Origin: CAZESS01 sp964594625
GTDB taxonomy: Archaea; Thermoplasmatota; E2; UBA202; DSCA01
DNA: 22,869 nucleotides
Assembly: GCA_964594625.1 (NCBI GenBank)
Contig: CAZQNC010000012.1
Location: 1-22,869, forward strand
Direction of reading: 5' to 3'
This document shows, piece after piece, positions 17,177-22,869 of this stretch. The notes under the pieces were generated by a model. The model had not been told where the DNA came from. It made no database searches and was given only the letters and a program-made list of their open reading frames with translations. The position numbers were made by a program, and so were the translations under genes. The number at the start of each line of letters is the position of its first letter. The stretch's first letter is position 1.

Positions 17177-17959
17177 CTACCTGATGCGGCGGGACAGCCA
17201 GGACACCAGGAGCACCACGACAAAGGACAACGCGTAGGCCGCCAGCGTTCCCAGGCCGATGTCCAGCTCCGGGTACAGGTAATGGACGCCGACGCTGAAG
17301 CCCACGGTGGTCAGCGAGCCCAGCATCATCGACTTGGCCATCGCCCCGGCAAACCGGGCGCCGTGCTCATAGACAAAGATGGTCATCGTCGACGTGAAGA
17401 TAGCCGGGAACACGGAAAAAATCCCGGATATGGCGGCGCCGACGTTGGAGAGGAGCACCGCGATTGCGATGACCGTGCCCGCCAGCAGCCCCCGGAACAG
17501 GATCTTCCGCCACGTGTAACGCACCTTGATGGGGCTGCGCGACGGCACCTTTTTCCACAGTTCCAGGAACAAAAACGAGGGCACCATCAACGCCAGGTAG
17601 ACGGCCAGCGACAGCCAGGCCTGCCCGGGCGACAGCAAAAAAAGGCCGGCGGACAGCACTGCCCACACGGCCAGCGAAACCGGCAGGGCAAACCGAAGCG
17701 AGCGGTAGGCCGCGACGGAAAACACGGCCAGAAACAAAATGTTGATGCCCATCTCCGCCGGCACCACCACGGCCGCATCAGCGGCAAAGGACGCGCCCCG
17801 GTTGACGCCGATGAAGACCATCGCCACGGCCAGATTGGTGGGCAACGTCCCGATGATACCACCGACCTTGGTGCCGTAGCGCTCGGCCACCAGCGTGATG
17901 ACGATGACCACGAGGGCGGACAGCGAAAACGGGATGACGACCTGGGTGAGCCAATCCAT
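17177..17959 (-). CDS. Polytopic membrane protein with two internal repeats (DUF3147-like)
   Basis: 260 residues with about eight hydrophobic helices. Two halves share a loose pattern, ERYGTKVGGIIGTLPTNLA near residues 25-45 and SNVGAAISGIFSVFPAIFT near residue 175, suggesting an internal duplication like that of small transporter-type proteins. I associate it with DUF3147-like or GlpM-like membrane proteins, but weakly, and no function or substrate can be stated. The frame extends to 18082, but ATG 17959 lies 24 nt from a TATA-like box (minus strand) and begins a good first helix. It converges on the HMG-CoA reductase gene with a 6-nt gap. Confidence 0.8.
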   Translation of the reverse strand: MDWLTQVVIPFSLSALVVIVITLVAERYGTKVGGIIGTLPTNLAVAMVFIGVNRGASFAADAAVVVPAEMGINILFLAVFSVAAYRSLRFALPVSLAVWAVLSAGLFLLSPGQAWLSLAVYLALMVPSFLFLELWKKVPSRSPIKVRYTWRKILFRGLLAGTVIAIAVLLSNVGAAISGIFSVFPAIFTSTMTIFVYEHGARFAGAMAKSMMLGSLTTVGFSVGVHYLYPELDIGLGTLAAYALSFVVVLLVSWLSRRIR

Positions 17960-17979
17960 GCATCGGGATGCACCCATGG

Positions 17980-17987
17980 TATAAAAC
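17980..17987 (-). promoter_or_regulatory. TATA-like box of the two-repeat membrane protein
   Basis: The minus strand reads GTTTTATA, centred about 24 nt before ATG 17959. It overlaps the possible upstream ATG codons and so argues against them. Confidence 0.5.
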
Positions 17988-18081
17988 ATGCTCGTATCTC
18001 CCGTACAGCGGGGACCGCCCATACGCCGGGCTGGACGATTAAACTCGGCTTTAATCCTGTTCAACGCTGGTAAACCTGACA

Positions 18082-18088
18082 TTTATAT
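18082..18088 (+). promoter_or_regulatory. TATA box of the LuxE-transglutaminase operon
   Basis: TTTATAT is centred about 26 nt before ATG 18111. Confidence 0.6.
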
Positions 18089-18110
18089 CACTCAGTGGTC
18101 ATTGAAGTCG

Positions 18111-19472
18111 ATGGCAGCAGCTCTCTGGGACAGAGCCGACGGGCTCTTCGGCCGGCCGCGCTCCTCCTGGACGACGGTCGACGAAATGATCTACGGCATG
18201 GACGGCTACTTCAATGGCCAGCCCGAGGAAACACGGGAGATGCGGTTCACGGCGATCCAGGAATCCCTGCGGCATCACTACGAAAACAGCCGGTTTTACC
18301 ATCGGCTCTGCCGGGAATACGACTTCACGCCTGACCAGGTGCAGGGCGAGGATGACCTCCGGCAGGTGCCCATGATTCCCGACACGTTTTTCAAGGAATA
18401 CCCCTCGGAGGACCCCCGCCAGGTCTACGAATGGCTGCGGAAGATCACCACGGTGGACATCGGCGAATATGATTACGGCGGCAGGTCGCTGCAGGGCTTT
18501 CTCCGATGGGCCGAAAAGCGGCTGGAGGGCATGGTCAACCATTCATCGGGTACAACGGGCCATTACAGCTTCATGTTCCGCGACCGGGTGACCTTCCAGC
18601 GCTTCTACTACGCGGCGGTGACCACCCTGCTGGCCGTCTCCCCGCCGCGGAACGAGCCGCACTACGTGTACCCCGGCTCCCCGAACACCTATCTCACCCT
18701 GGGCAAATGGATCGGCGAGGGAGCCCGGATATTTAAGCCGGAGCGGCAGCATTTTTTGACCGACCGCGAGATAACCATGGACATCGCCCGTCTGATGTCC
18801 GCCGGGCAGCCCCGGGGCCTCAAGGACAAGCTGACGCTGCTATTGCTCCGGCGGGCCATGAAAAAAGGCGAAAAACGGCTCGTTAGCCTGCTGCAGCGTC
18901 TGGACGAGCGCGGCGAGCAAACCTACGTCATCGGGCCCCCGTTCCAGATATACAGCGTCATGCAGCGGATGCGGGAAAACGGCATTTCCCTCTCGCTCGG
19001 CACATACGGCGGCGCCCTGATCACCGGCGGCGGCTGGAAGATATTCGAGGATCGCAGGGTGTCGGAGCAGGAGTTCGGCGCGCTTGCCGAGGAAACGCTG
19101 GGGATTCCATCGGAGCATTACGTGGACGTCTACGGGATGTCCGAGATGAACGGGCTGGCCATCTCGTGTGAGGGGCGCTACAAGCATCTGCATCCCTGGA
19201 TCTATCCCATGGTGCTCGACGACAACGAGGGCATGCTGGGGTACGACGAATGGGGACGGTTTGCGTTTCTGGACCCCGTGGCCAACAGCTACCCGGGCTT
19301 CATCATCACCGGCGACCGGGTCCGTCTGCTGGAGGAATGCCCGGCCTGCGGCAGAACGGGCGTGGTGCTCGACAGCGACATCAGCCGGATGGCCGGCTCT
19401 GAGGCAAAGGGATGCGCCAATCTCATGCGCGGGCTGATGGCAAACGAGCTCAAAAAAGCGGAGGAACGATAG
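18111..19472 (+). CDS. LuxE-type acyl-protein synthetase (acyl-adenylating enzyme)
   Basis: 453 residues. ANL-type adenylation signatures are visible: the phosphate loop NHSSGTTGHYSF (about 143-154), LITGGGWK, and VYGMSEMN. A Cys pair in CPACGRTGVV may be structural. Near the C-terminus, GSEAKGCANL places C435 where LuxE proteins carry the cysteine that accepts the acyl group. LuxE activates a carboxylic acid as acyl-AMP and holds it as a thioester. In luminous bacteria it feeds a fatty-acid reductase. No LuxA, LuxB, LuxC or LuxD gene is in this window, and archaea do not normally rely on fatty acids, so the substrate here is unknown. It is longer than bacterial LuxE (about 370 residues). The next gene starts 1 nt after its stop. 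Confidence 0.87.
   Translation: MAAALWDRADGLFGRPRSSWTTVDEMIYGMDGYFNGQPEETREMRFTAIQESLRHHYENSRFYHRLCREYDFTPDQVQGEDDLRQVPMIPDTFFKEYPSEDPRQVYEWLRKITTVDIGEYDYGGRSLQGFLRWAEKRLEGMVNHSSGTTGHYSFMFRDRVTFQRFYYAAVTTLLAVSPPRNEPHYVYPGSPNTYLTLGKWIGEGARIFKPERQHFLTDREITMDIARLMSAGQPRGLKDKLTLLLLRRAMKKGEKRLVSLLQRLDERGEQTYVIGPPFQIYSVMQRMRENGISLSLGTYGGALITGGGWKIFEDRRVSEQEFGALAEETLGIPSEHYVDVYGMSEMNGLAISCEGRYKHLHPWIYPMVLDDNEGMLGYDEWGRFAFLDPVANSYPGFIITGDRVRLLEECPACGRTGVVLDSDISRMAGSEAKGCANLMRGLMANELKKAEER
19460..19465 (+). promoter_or_regulatory. Shine-Dalgarno site of the transglutaminase-like gene
   Basis: GGAGGA lies inside the 3' end of the LuxE-like gene, 8 nt before ATG 19474. It supports reinitiation within one polycistronic mRNA. 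Confidence 0.6.
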
Positions 19473-19473
19473 C

Positions 19474-20442
19474 ATGGGCCTGCATGAGCTCCGCGAAAAA
19501 GGATATTTTTTCGACGGGGAATGGATACAGACCTTTGGGCGGGCGCTGCCCTCGCTCGTCGCCATCGCGCTCCGGCATCCATTGCTCGTCGTCCATGCAA
19601 ACCGTGCCTGCCCCGACGGGCCGGAAAACCTGCGCCCGGACGAGCTGCCCTACGAGATTCCCGCCTACAGCGCGGCGATGGAATGCGGCGCTACGGGAGA
19701 GCGATATCTCCGGCCGACGTATCTGTGCGATCCCTGCACCGAGAGCATCGTGGCCATGGCGCACGAGCTCGGCGCCTTCGAGACGGACGACTGGGATTTC
19801 GGTGAGCGGACGTTCCAGTTCGTGAACCGGAACATCCGCGTTGATTTTTCGCCCATCAAGTCGGCGACCGAGACGCTCCGCACGGGGCACGGCACCTGCA
19901 TCGACAAGATGTCGCTGTTCATCGGGCTGTGCCGGGCTGCGGGCATCCCTGCGCGGTACCGGCTGTACAGCCCCACCGGCGTGCAGGCCCTCTACGACAT
20001 CTATTTCTCGGCTGACCCGCTGGTGCAGAAATGGTTCGACGCCCTCGGGTTTTTCATCCTGCACGGCAGCGCCGAGGTGTACATCGACGGTGAATGGGTC
20101 ATCAGCGACGTCTCCGCCGATTTCTATCATACCATATCGGCCAGGATCCCGGTGCCGCATTTCGGCGAGGACCCGGCTGACACCTGGATAAAGCCCGCCA
20201 GGGGGGTCATGCAGAAGGAGGGGCTCCCGCTGGGATTGAAGCTCATCGGCAGCCTGCCGTTCATACTGTTCGGGGGCACCGGCCGGGCTATCAACGCCAG
20301 CGTCAAAGCCAACCTGGAGGAGGGAAAACGGCTGCTGGAGGACACCACCCTCGAGGAATACGACCGGGCCATCCGGGAAACCTATACGCCGAAATGGATC
20401 GAGTCGGCGCAGAAGGCCACCCGGGTGCTGGACGAGCTGTAA
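19474..20442 (+). CDS. Transglutaminase-like cysteine enzyme
   Basis: 322 residues. The transglutaminase/protease-like core spans about residues 90-230. The nucleophile is C142 in GHGTCIDKMSLFIGLCRAAG, the His is H197 in LHGSAEVYIDGEWVIS, and the Asp is D212 in SDVSADF, giving a complete Cys-His-Asp triad. Residues 1-85 (with CGATGERYLRP and YLCDPC) and the C-terminal helices from about 240 belong to no domain I recognise. A hydrophobic stretch at 250-270 (LGLKLIGSLPFILFGG) may be amphipathic or membrane-associated. Such folds can act as protease, amidase or acyl transferase. Cotranscription with a LuxE-type enzyme, 1 nt upstream, suggests they handle the same acyl group or a modified protein. 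That link is an inference. Confidence 0.85.
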   Translation: MGLHELREKGYFFDGEWIQTFGRALPSLVAIALRHPLLVVHANRACPDGPENLRPDELPYEIPAYSAAMECGATGERYLRPTYLCDPCTESIVAMAHELGAFETDDWDFGERTFQFVNRNIRVDFSPIKSATETLRTGHGTCIDKMSLFIGLCRAAGIPARYRLYSPTGVQALYDIYFSADPLVQKWFDALGFFILHGSAEVYIDGEWVISDVSADFYHTISARIPVPHFGEDPADTWIKPARGVMQKEGLPLGLKLIGSLPFILFGGTGRAINASVKANLEEGKRLLEDTTLEEYDRAIRETYTPKWIESAQKATRVLDEL

Positions 20443-20467
20443 AACCAGCCCCTTGACGAAAAGAGAA

Positions 20468-20477
20468 AAAACATTAA
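20468..20477 (+). promoter_or_regulatory. Weak TATA-like box of the EamA gene
   Basis: AAACATTAAG lies in the 56-nt gap after the transglutaminase-like gene and is centred about 26 nt before ATG 20499. Confidence 0.4.
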
Positions 20478-20498
20478 GTGGCAGCGGCTTTACCATCG

Positions 20499-21377
20499 AT
20501 GAAACGGGCTCACGTGGCGCTCTTCGTCGCCATCGTGTCGGTGTCCTTTGCGGCGGTGCTTATCGTGTCGACGGATGCCCAGCCGCTCACCATCGCGCTG
20601 TACCGGATGCTGTTCACCACGCTGCTGCTCACCCCGTTTTTCGTGCTGCAACGGTACCGGCGGGAGCTGGCCGGGCTGGCCCGCCGTGACCTGCTCGGCC
20701 TGGGAGCCATCGGGGTGGTATTGGCCGCGCATTTCGCCTTCTGGATATCCTCGCTGGACTCTACCTCGGTGGCCAGCTCGGTGATCCTCGTCACGGCGCA
20801 CCCGGTGCTGGTGGCTCCGCTGGCCTACCATTTTTTCCGGGAAAAAGTATCCCGGGTCAACGTCGGCGGGATAACGCTGTCCTTGCTGGGCGTCGCGGTG
20901 CTCGTCGGCGGCAACTACAACCTGGAGGCGGGCACCCTGCACGGCAACCTGCTGGCCATGCTTGGCGGCGTGGCCGCCGGCGTCTACATCCTGGGCGGCC
21001 GGCGGATGCGGCATACGCTGTCCACGCCCGTCTACGCTCTGACGGTGTACGGCGTGGCCACGGTGGTGCTGGCCGGCATCGTGCTCGTGGCGCGGGCGCC
21101 GCTGGCGGGCCTCGGAGCCCGCAACTACGGCCTCATCCTGGCGATGGCGCTGGTCCCCGGTATCTTCGGGCATACGTTGTACAACTGGGCCCTGAAATAT
21201 GTCCGCGCTTCGGTGGCCTCGGTGTCCCTGCTCGGCGAACCGCTCGGCTCGACGATGCTGGCATTCGCGTTGCCCTGGATCAGTCAGGTGCCGTCATGGT
21301 ATACCCTGGCCGGGGGCGGCTGCATCCTGGTGGGCATCTACCTGGCATCCCGGTCAGCGGAGCCAGAGCCTTTATAA
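20499..21377 (+). CDS. EamA/DMT-superfamily transporter
   Basis: 292 residues with about ten predicted helices in two EamA repeats: about 5-135, including the typical LYRMLFTTLLLTPFF, FWISSLDSTSVASSVILVTAHPVLVA and YHFFREKVS, and about 150-285, with HTLYNWALKYVRASVASVSLLGEPLGS. Family members move amino acids, nucleotide sugars or other metabolites in either direction. The substrate cannot be read from sequence. An in-frame GTG at 20478 gives a longer version, but ATG 20499 is favoured by the upstream box and a better first helix. It lies 56 nt after the transglutaminase-like gene, so partial cotranscription is possible. Confidence 0.9.
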   Translation: MKRAHVALFVAIVSVSFAAVLIVSTDAQPLTIALYRMLFTTLLLTPFFVLQRYRRELAGLARRDLLGLGAIGVVLAAHFAFWISSLDSTSVASSVILVTAHPVLVAPLAYHFFREKVSRVNVGGITLSLLGVAVLVGGNYNLEAGTLHGNLLAMLGGVAAGVYILGGRRMRHTLSTPVYALTVYGVATVVLAGIVLVARAPLAGLGARNYGLILAMALVPGIFGHTLYNWALKYVRASVASVSLLGEPLGSTMLAFALPWISQVPSWYTLAGGGCILVGIYLASRSAEPEPL

Positions 21378-21379
21378 AT
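21371..21379 (+). promoter_or_regulatory. TATA box of the epimerase gene, overlapping the EamA stop
   Basis: TTTATAAAT includes the last codons and the TAA of the EamA gene. It is centred about 28 nt before ATG 21403. Confidence 0.6.
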
Positions 21380-21402
21380 CACATGTGCCTTACGAAAAAA
21401 TA

Positions 21403-22341
21403 ATGCGCGTGGGGATTACGGGTGCGGCCGGCTATTTCGGCAGAAACATTATCGCCCGCCTGGAGGAAAACGACAGCGTCGACCATATCATCGGCATCTC
21501 CCGGCGGCCATGGGAGCACGGCTACGAGAAGCTCGACTACCATCGCCTGGACGTGCGCAGCGACACGCTGCCGAAGCTGTTCGCCTCGCAGGGAGTGGAC
21601 ACGGTGATACATCTCGCGTTCGCGCTGAATCCCTCCCACGACAAGCGGGAGATGCACGACATCAACGTCAACGGCACCCAGAACGTCCTGGCCGCCGCAG
21701 CCGAGGCAGGCATACAAAAACTGGTGATGAGCAGCAGCACAACCGTCTACGGCGCCCATCCCGACAATCCCCTCCGGCTGACCGAAGACATGCCCCGGCG
21801 CGGGCGGCACAGCCGCTATTACTATCCCCGGGACAAGGTCCGGCTGGAGGAACAATGCGAGGCATGGAAAAAAAGCCATCCGGAGGTCATCGTGACCACG
21901 CTCCGCCCCTGCCTGGTCATGGGACCAACGGTCGACCAGTACTACTCCCGCCTGTTCAACCGGCGGATGCTCCCCCTGGTCAGCGGCGCAAACCCGGAGA
22001 TACAGTTCATACACCAGGACGACGTCGCCCGCGCGTTCGAACATTTCACCGTGGAGGACATCGGCGGCGTGTTCAACATCGGCGGCGACGGAACCATGCA
22101 CTGGCGGGACATCATCACCACGGCCGGCATCCGCCCGGTCAGCGTCCCCCGCATCGTCCTGTCACCGCTCATGTCCCTGGCATGGAGACTCCGCCTGATA
22201 GAGATGCCGCCGGCCATGCTCGACTTCATCCAGCATCCCTGGGTCGCCGCGGGCGACAAGGCAAAAAAAGCAGGCTTCACCCCCCGGTACAGCACCCGGG
22301 AAACACTAGCCGCCTTCCTGAAAGAGAAGAAAAACTTTTAG
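21403..22341 (+). CDS. NAD-dependent epimerase/dehydratase (extended SDR)
   Basis: 312 residues. The Rossmann nucleotide loop GITGAAGYFG (GxxGxxG) is at residues 5-14. VIHLAFALNP, SSSTTVYGA (active-site Ser region) and the catalytic YxxxK in YYPRDK complete the SDR signature. LRPCLVMGP and FIHQDDVARAFEHF are typical of the atypical or extended SDR group that includes sugar-nucleotide epimerases and related reductases. The substrate is unknown. A nucleotide sugar or a small carbonyl compound is possible. It has its own TATA box, and the stop codon overlaps the likely promoter of the tRNA gene downstream. Confidence 0.9.
   Translation: MRVGITGAAGYFGRNIIARLEENDSVDHIIGISRRPWEHGYEKLDYHRLDVRSDTLPKLFASQGVDTVIHLAFALNPSHDKREMHDINVNGTQNVLAAAAEAGIQKLVMSSSTTVYGAHPDNPLRLTEDMPRRGRHSRYYYPRDKVRLEEQCEAWKKSHPEVIVTTLRPCLVMGPTVDQYYSRLFNRRMLPLVSGANPEIQFIHQDDVARAFEHFTVEDIGGVFNIGGDGTMHWRDIITTAGIRPVSVPRIVLSPLMSLAWRLRLIEMPPAMLDFIQHPWVAAGDKAKKAGFTPRYSTRETLAAFLKEKKNF
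22334..22340 (+). promoter_or_regulatory. Putative TATA-like box of tRNA-Pro
   Basis: ACTTTTA at the epimerase stop lies about 32 nt upstream of the mature tRNA 5' end, allowing a short leader removed by RNase P. Confidence 0.35.
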
Positions 22342-22368
22342 TAGGCAAAGCGCCTTACCATGCTCAAC

Positions 22369-22441
22369 GGGCCCGTAGGGTAGCTTGGAATCCTTCTACC
22401 ATGGGGCGGTAGTAACTCGAGTTCAAATCTCGACGGGCCCA
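22369..22441 (+). tRNA. tRNA-Pro (anticodon GGG)
   Basis: A full cloverleaf folds by eye. The acceptor stem GGGCCCG pairs with CGGGCCC, discriminator A22441. The D stem GGGT pairs with ATCC. The anticodon stem CTACC pairs with GGTAG around the loop ATGGGGC (anticodon GGG at 22403-22405). The T stem TCGAG pairs with CTCGA around TTCAAAT. Two bases (TT) separate the D and anticodon stems, a spacing I have seen in other archaeal tRNA-Pro. No intron and no encoded CCA. Only 1 nt separates it from the stop codon of the convergent Trm112-like gene. Confidence 0.95.
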
Positions 22442-22442
22442 C

Positions 22443-22628
22443 TCATCCTTCCGCATGTTCTTCCGGCATCAGAAATGGGATGCCCTCTTTTATGTCGTAG
22501 CCGACGTCGCATGTCTCACAACGCAGCGTTCCCGTCCATATCTCGCCCTCCCGCTCCACGGCATCACAAAGCGAAAGCTCGCCATGGCACGTCGGGCAGC
22601 GCAGCAGCTCCAGATATCTTTCCTGCAT
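22443..22628 (-). CDS. Trm112-like small zinc-ribbon protein
   Basis: 61 residues. It begins MQERYLELLRCPTCHGELSL and ends KEGIPFLMPEE, with CPTC at residues 11-14 and CETC in the middle forming a four-Cys zinc site. This matches Trm112 or UPF0434 proteins, which act as activating partners of methyltransferases modifying tRNA, rRNA and release factor. Which methyltransferases it serves is not visible here. Upstream Met codons exist at 22637 and 22718. ATG 22628 is chosen because it gives the usual family N-terminus and lies about 25 nt from the AT-rich box at 22645-22660. Confidence 0.88.
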   Translation of the reverse strand: MQERYLELLRCPTCHGELSLCDAVEREGEIWTGTLRCETCDVGYDIKEGIPFLMPEEHAEG

Positions 22629-22644
22629 CACATCCATAAACAAC

Positions 22645-22660
22645 ACATTAAAATAAAAAG
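22645..22660. promoter_or_regulatory. AT-rich divergent promoter region
   Basis: ACATTAAAATAAAAAG is an AT block between the Trm112-like gene (minus) and the AT-richer rightmost segment (plus). It can serve as box A for the minus-strand gene. A plus-strand transcript would start near 22680 with a short leader. Confidence 0.45.
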
Positions 22661-22697
22661 GTGTCGAGAAAGCAGACGGGAGGGAGGAAATCTTCCA

Positions 22698-22856
22698 ATG
22701 AGAGGCAAGCCTCTGCAAATTCAGGGCTATAAGGCCATACTATAGGACCATAAGAAAGTCAGGCACCCCGACGACACATACAGGGTACCGGACACCTACT
22801 TCATTGATAAAGAAAACGACACCGCCCAACTAAGGATATATAACAAAGAGAAATAG
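22698..22856 (+). pseudogene. Small reading frame interrupted by an in-frame TAG
   Basis: A good Shine-Dalgarno (GGAGG at 22683-22687) precedes ATG 22698. The frame encodes MRGKPLQIQGYKAIL, then TAG at 22743-22745, then continues in the same frame for 36 codons (DHKKVRHPDDTYRVPDTYF and on, ending RIYNKEK) to a second TAG at 22854-22856. The protein-like, charged sequence on both sides suggests one gene of about 52 residues broken by a point mutation or a base-call error. Codon use (AGG, AGA, ATA, CTA) and base composition are more AT-rich than the rest of the window, hinting at foreign origin. No family is recognised. A readthrough residue is a less likely alternative. Confidence 0.4.
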
Positions 22857-22869
22857 CTTGTTGCAGTCT

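Noticed and set aside
18111..19472. Bioluminescence operon
   Set aside because: Only a LuxE-like enzyme is present. There is no LuxA, LuxB, LuxC or LuxD, so light emission is not supported.
22369..22441. tRNA-Pro as a proven integration site
   Set aside because: No second copy of the tRNA 3' end and no integrase occur in the window. Kept only as a possibility.
22743..22745. Pyrrolysine at the in-frame TAG
   Set aside because: TAG ends at least six other genes here (protease, PPC, pdaD, two-repeat membrane protein, LuxE-like, epimerase), so it is not depleted as a stop. No pyl gene is visible. Mutation or sequence error is simpler.

Overview
This is a G+C-rich, gene-dense archaeal segment. 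The archaeal assignment rests on a class I lysyl-tRNA synthetase, a pyruvoyl-dependent arginine decarboxylase, an archaeal-type Lhr helicase, a COG2522-type HTH domain, a tRNA gene with no encoded CCA, and TATA-like boxes centred about 22-30 nt upstream of most transcription-unit starts, which points to largely leaderless mRNAs. HMG-CoA reductase is of the bacterial-like class II form, which among archaea is known mainly from Thermoplasmatales and Archaeoglobales. A Thermoplasmata-like euryarchaeote is therefore my best guess, but it is an inference and not proven by this window.

Region by region. Positions 1-4540 are signal transduction: the 3' end of a kinase-like protein overlapping a single-domain receiver, a tiny possible gene, then a five-PAS histidine kinase translationally overlapped by a response regulator with PAS and HTH output domains. 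Positions 4612-7393 hold two exported or surface-anchored hydrolases, a papain-family protease and a lipase-like alpha/beta hydrolase, both with Ig-like regions. Positions 7458-11263 hold a DUF1614 membrane protein coupled by ATGA overlap to Lhr, then a PPC/DUF296 protein. On the minus strand (11264-14271) lie pdaD and a two-gene FAD/Fe-S 2-hydroxyacid oxidoreductase operon. Divergent from this are lysS and a class II HMG-CoA reductase (14344-17170). A two-repeat membrane protein lies on the minus strand (17177-17959).

Positions 18111-20442 encode a tight two-gene operon: a LuxE-type acyl-adenylating enzyme with the C-terminal acyl-accepting cysteine motif, followed 1 nt later by a transglutaminase-like cysteine enzyme. 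This pairing is the most intriguing possible undescribed system here, because both proteins use acyl-thioester chemistry. It is followed by an EamA transporter, an NAD-dependent epimerase, tRNA-Pro(GGG), a convergent Trm112-like zinc protein, and an AT-richer tail containing a small reading frame broken by an amber codon.

Two translation-initiation modes can be seen. First genes of units mostly have a TATA-like box so close that no room remains for a leader. Several internal operon genes (209, 3413, 19474) instead have Shine-Dalgarno-like sequences or stop/start overlaps. Many gene starts below were chosen using this pattern.
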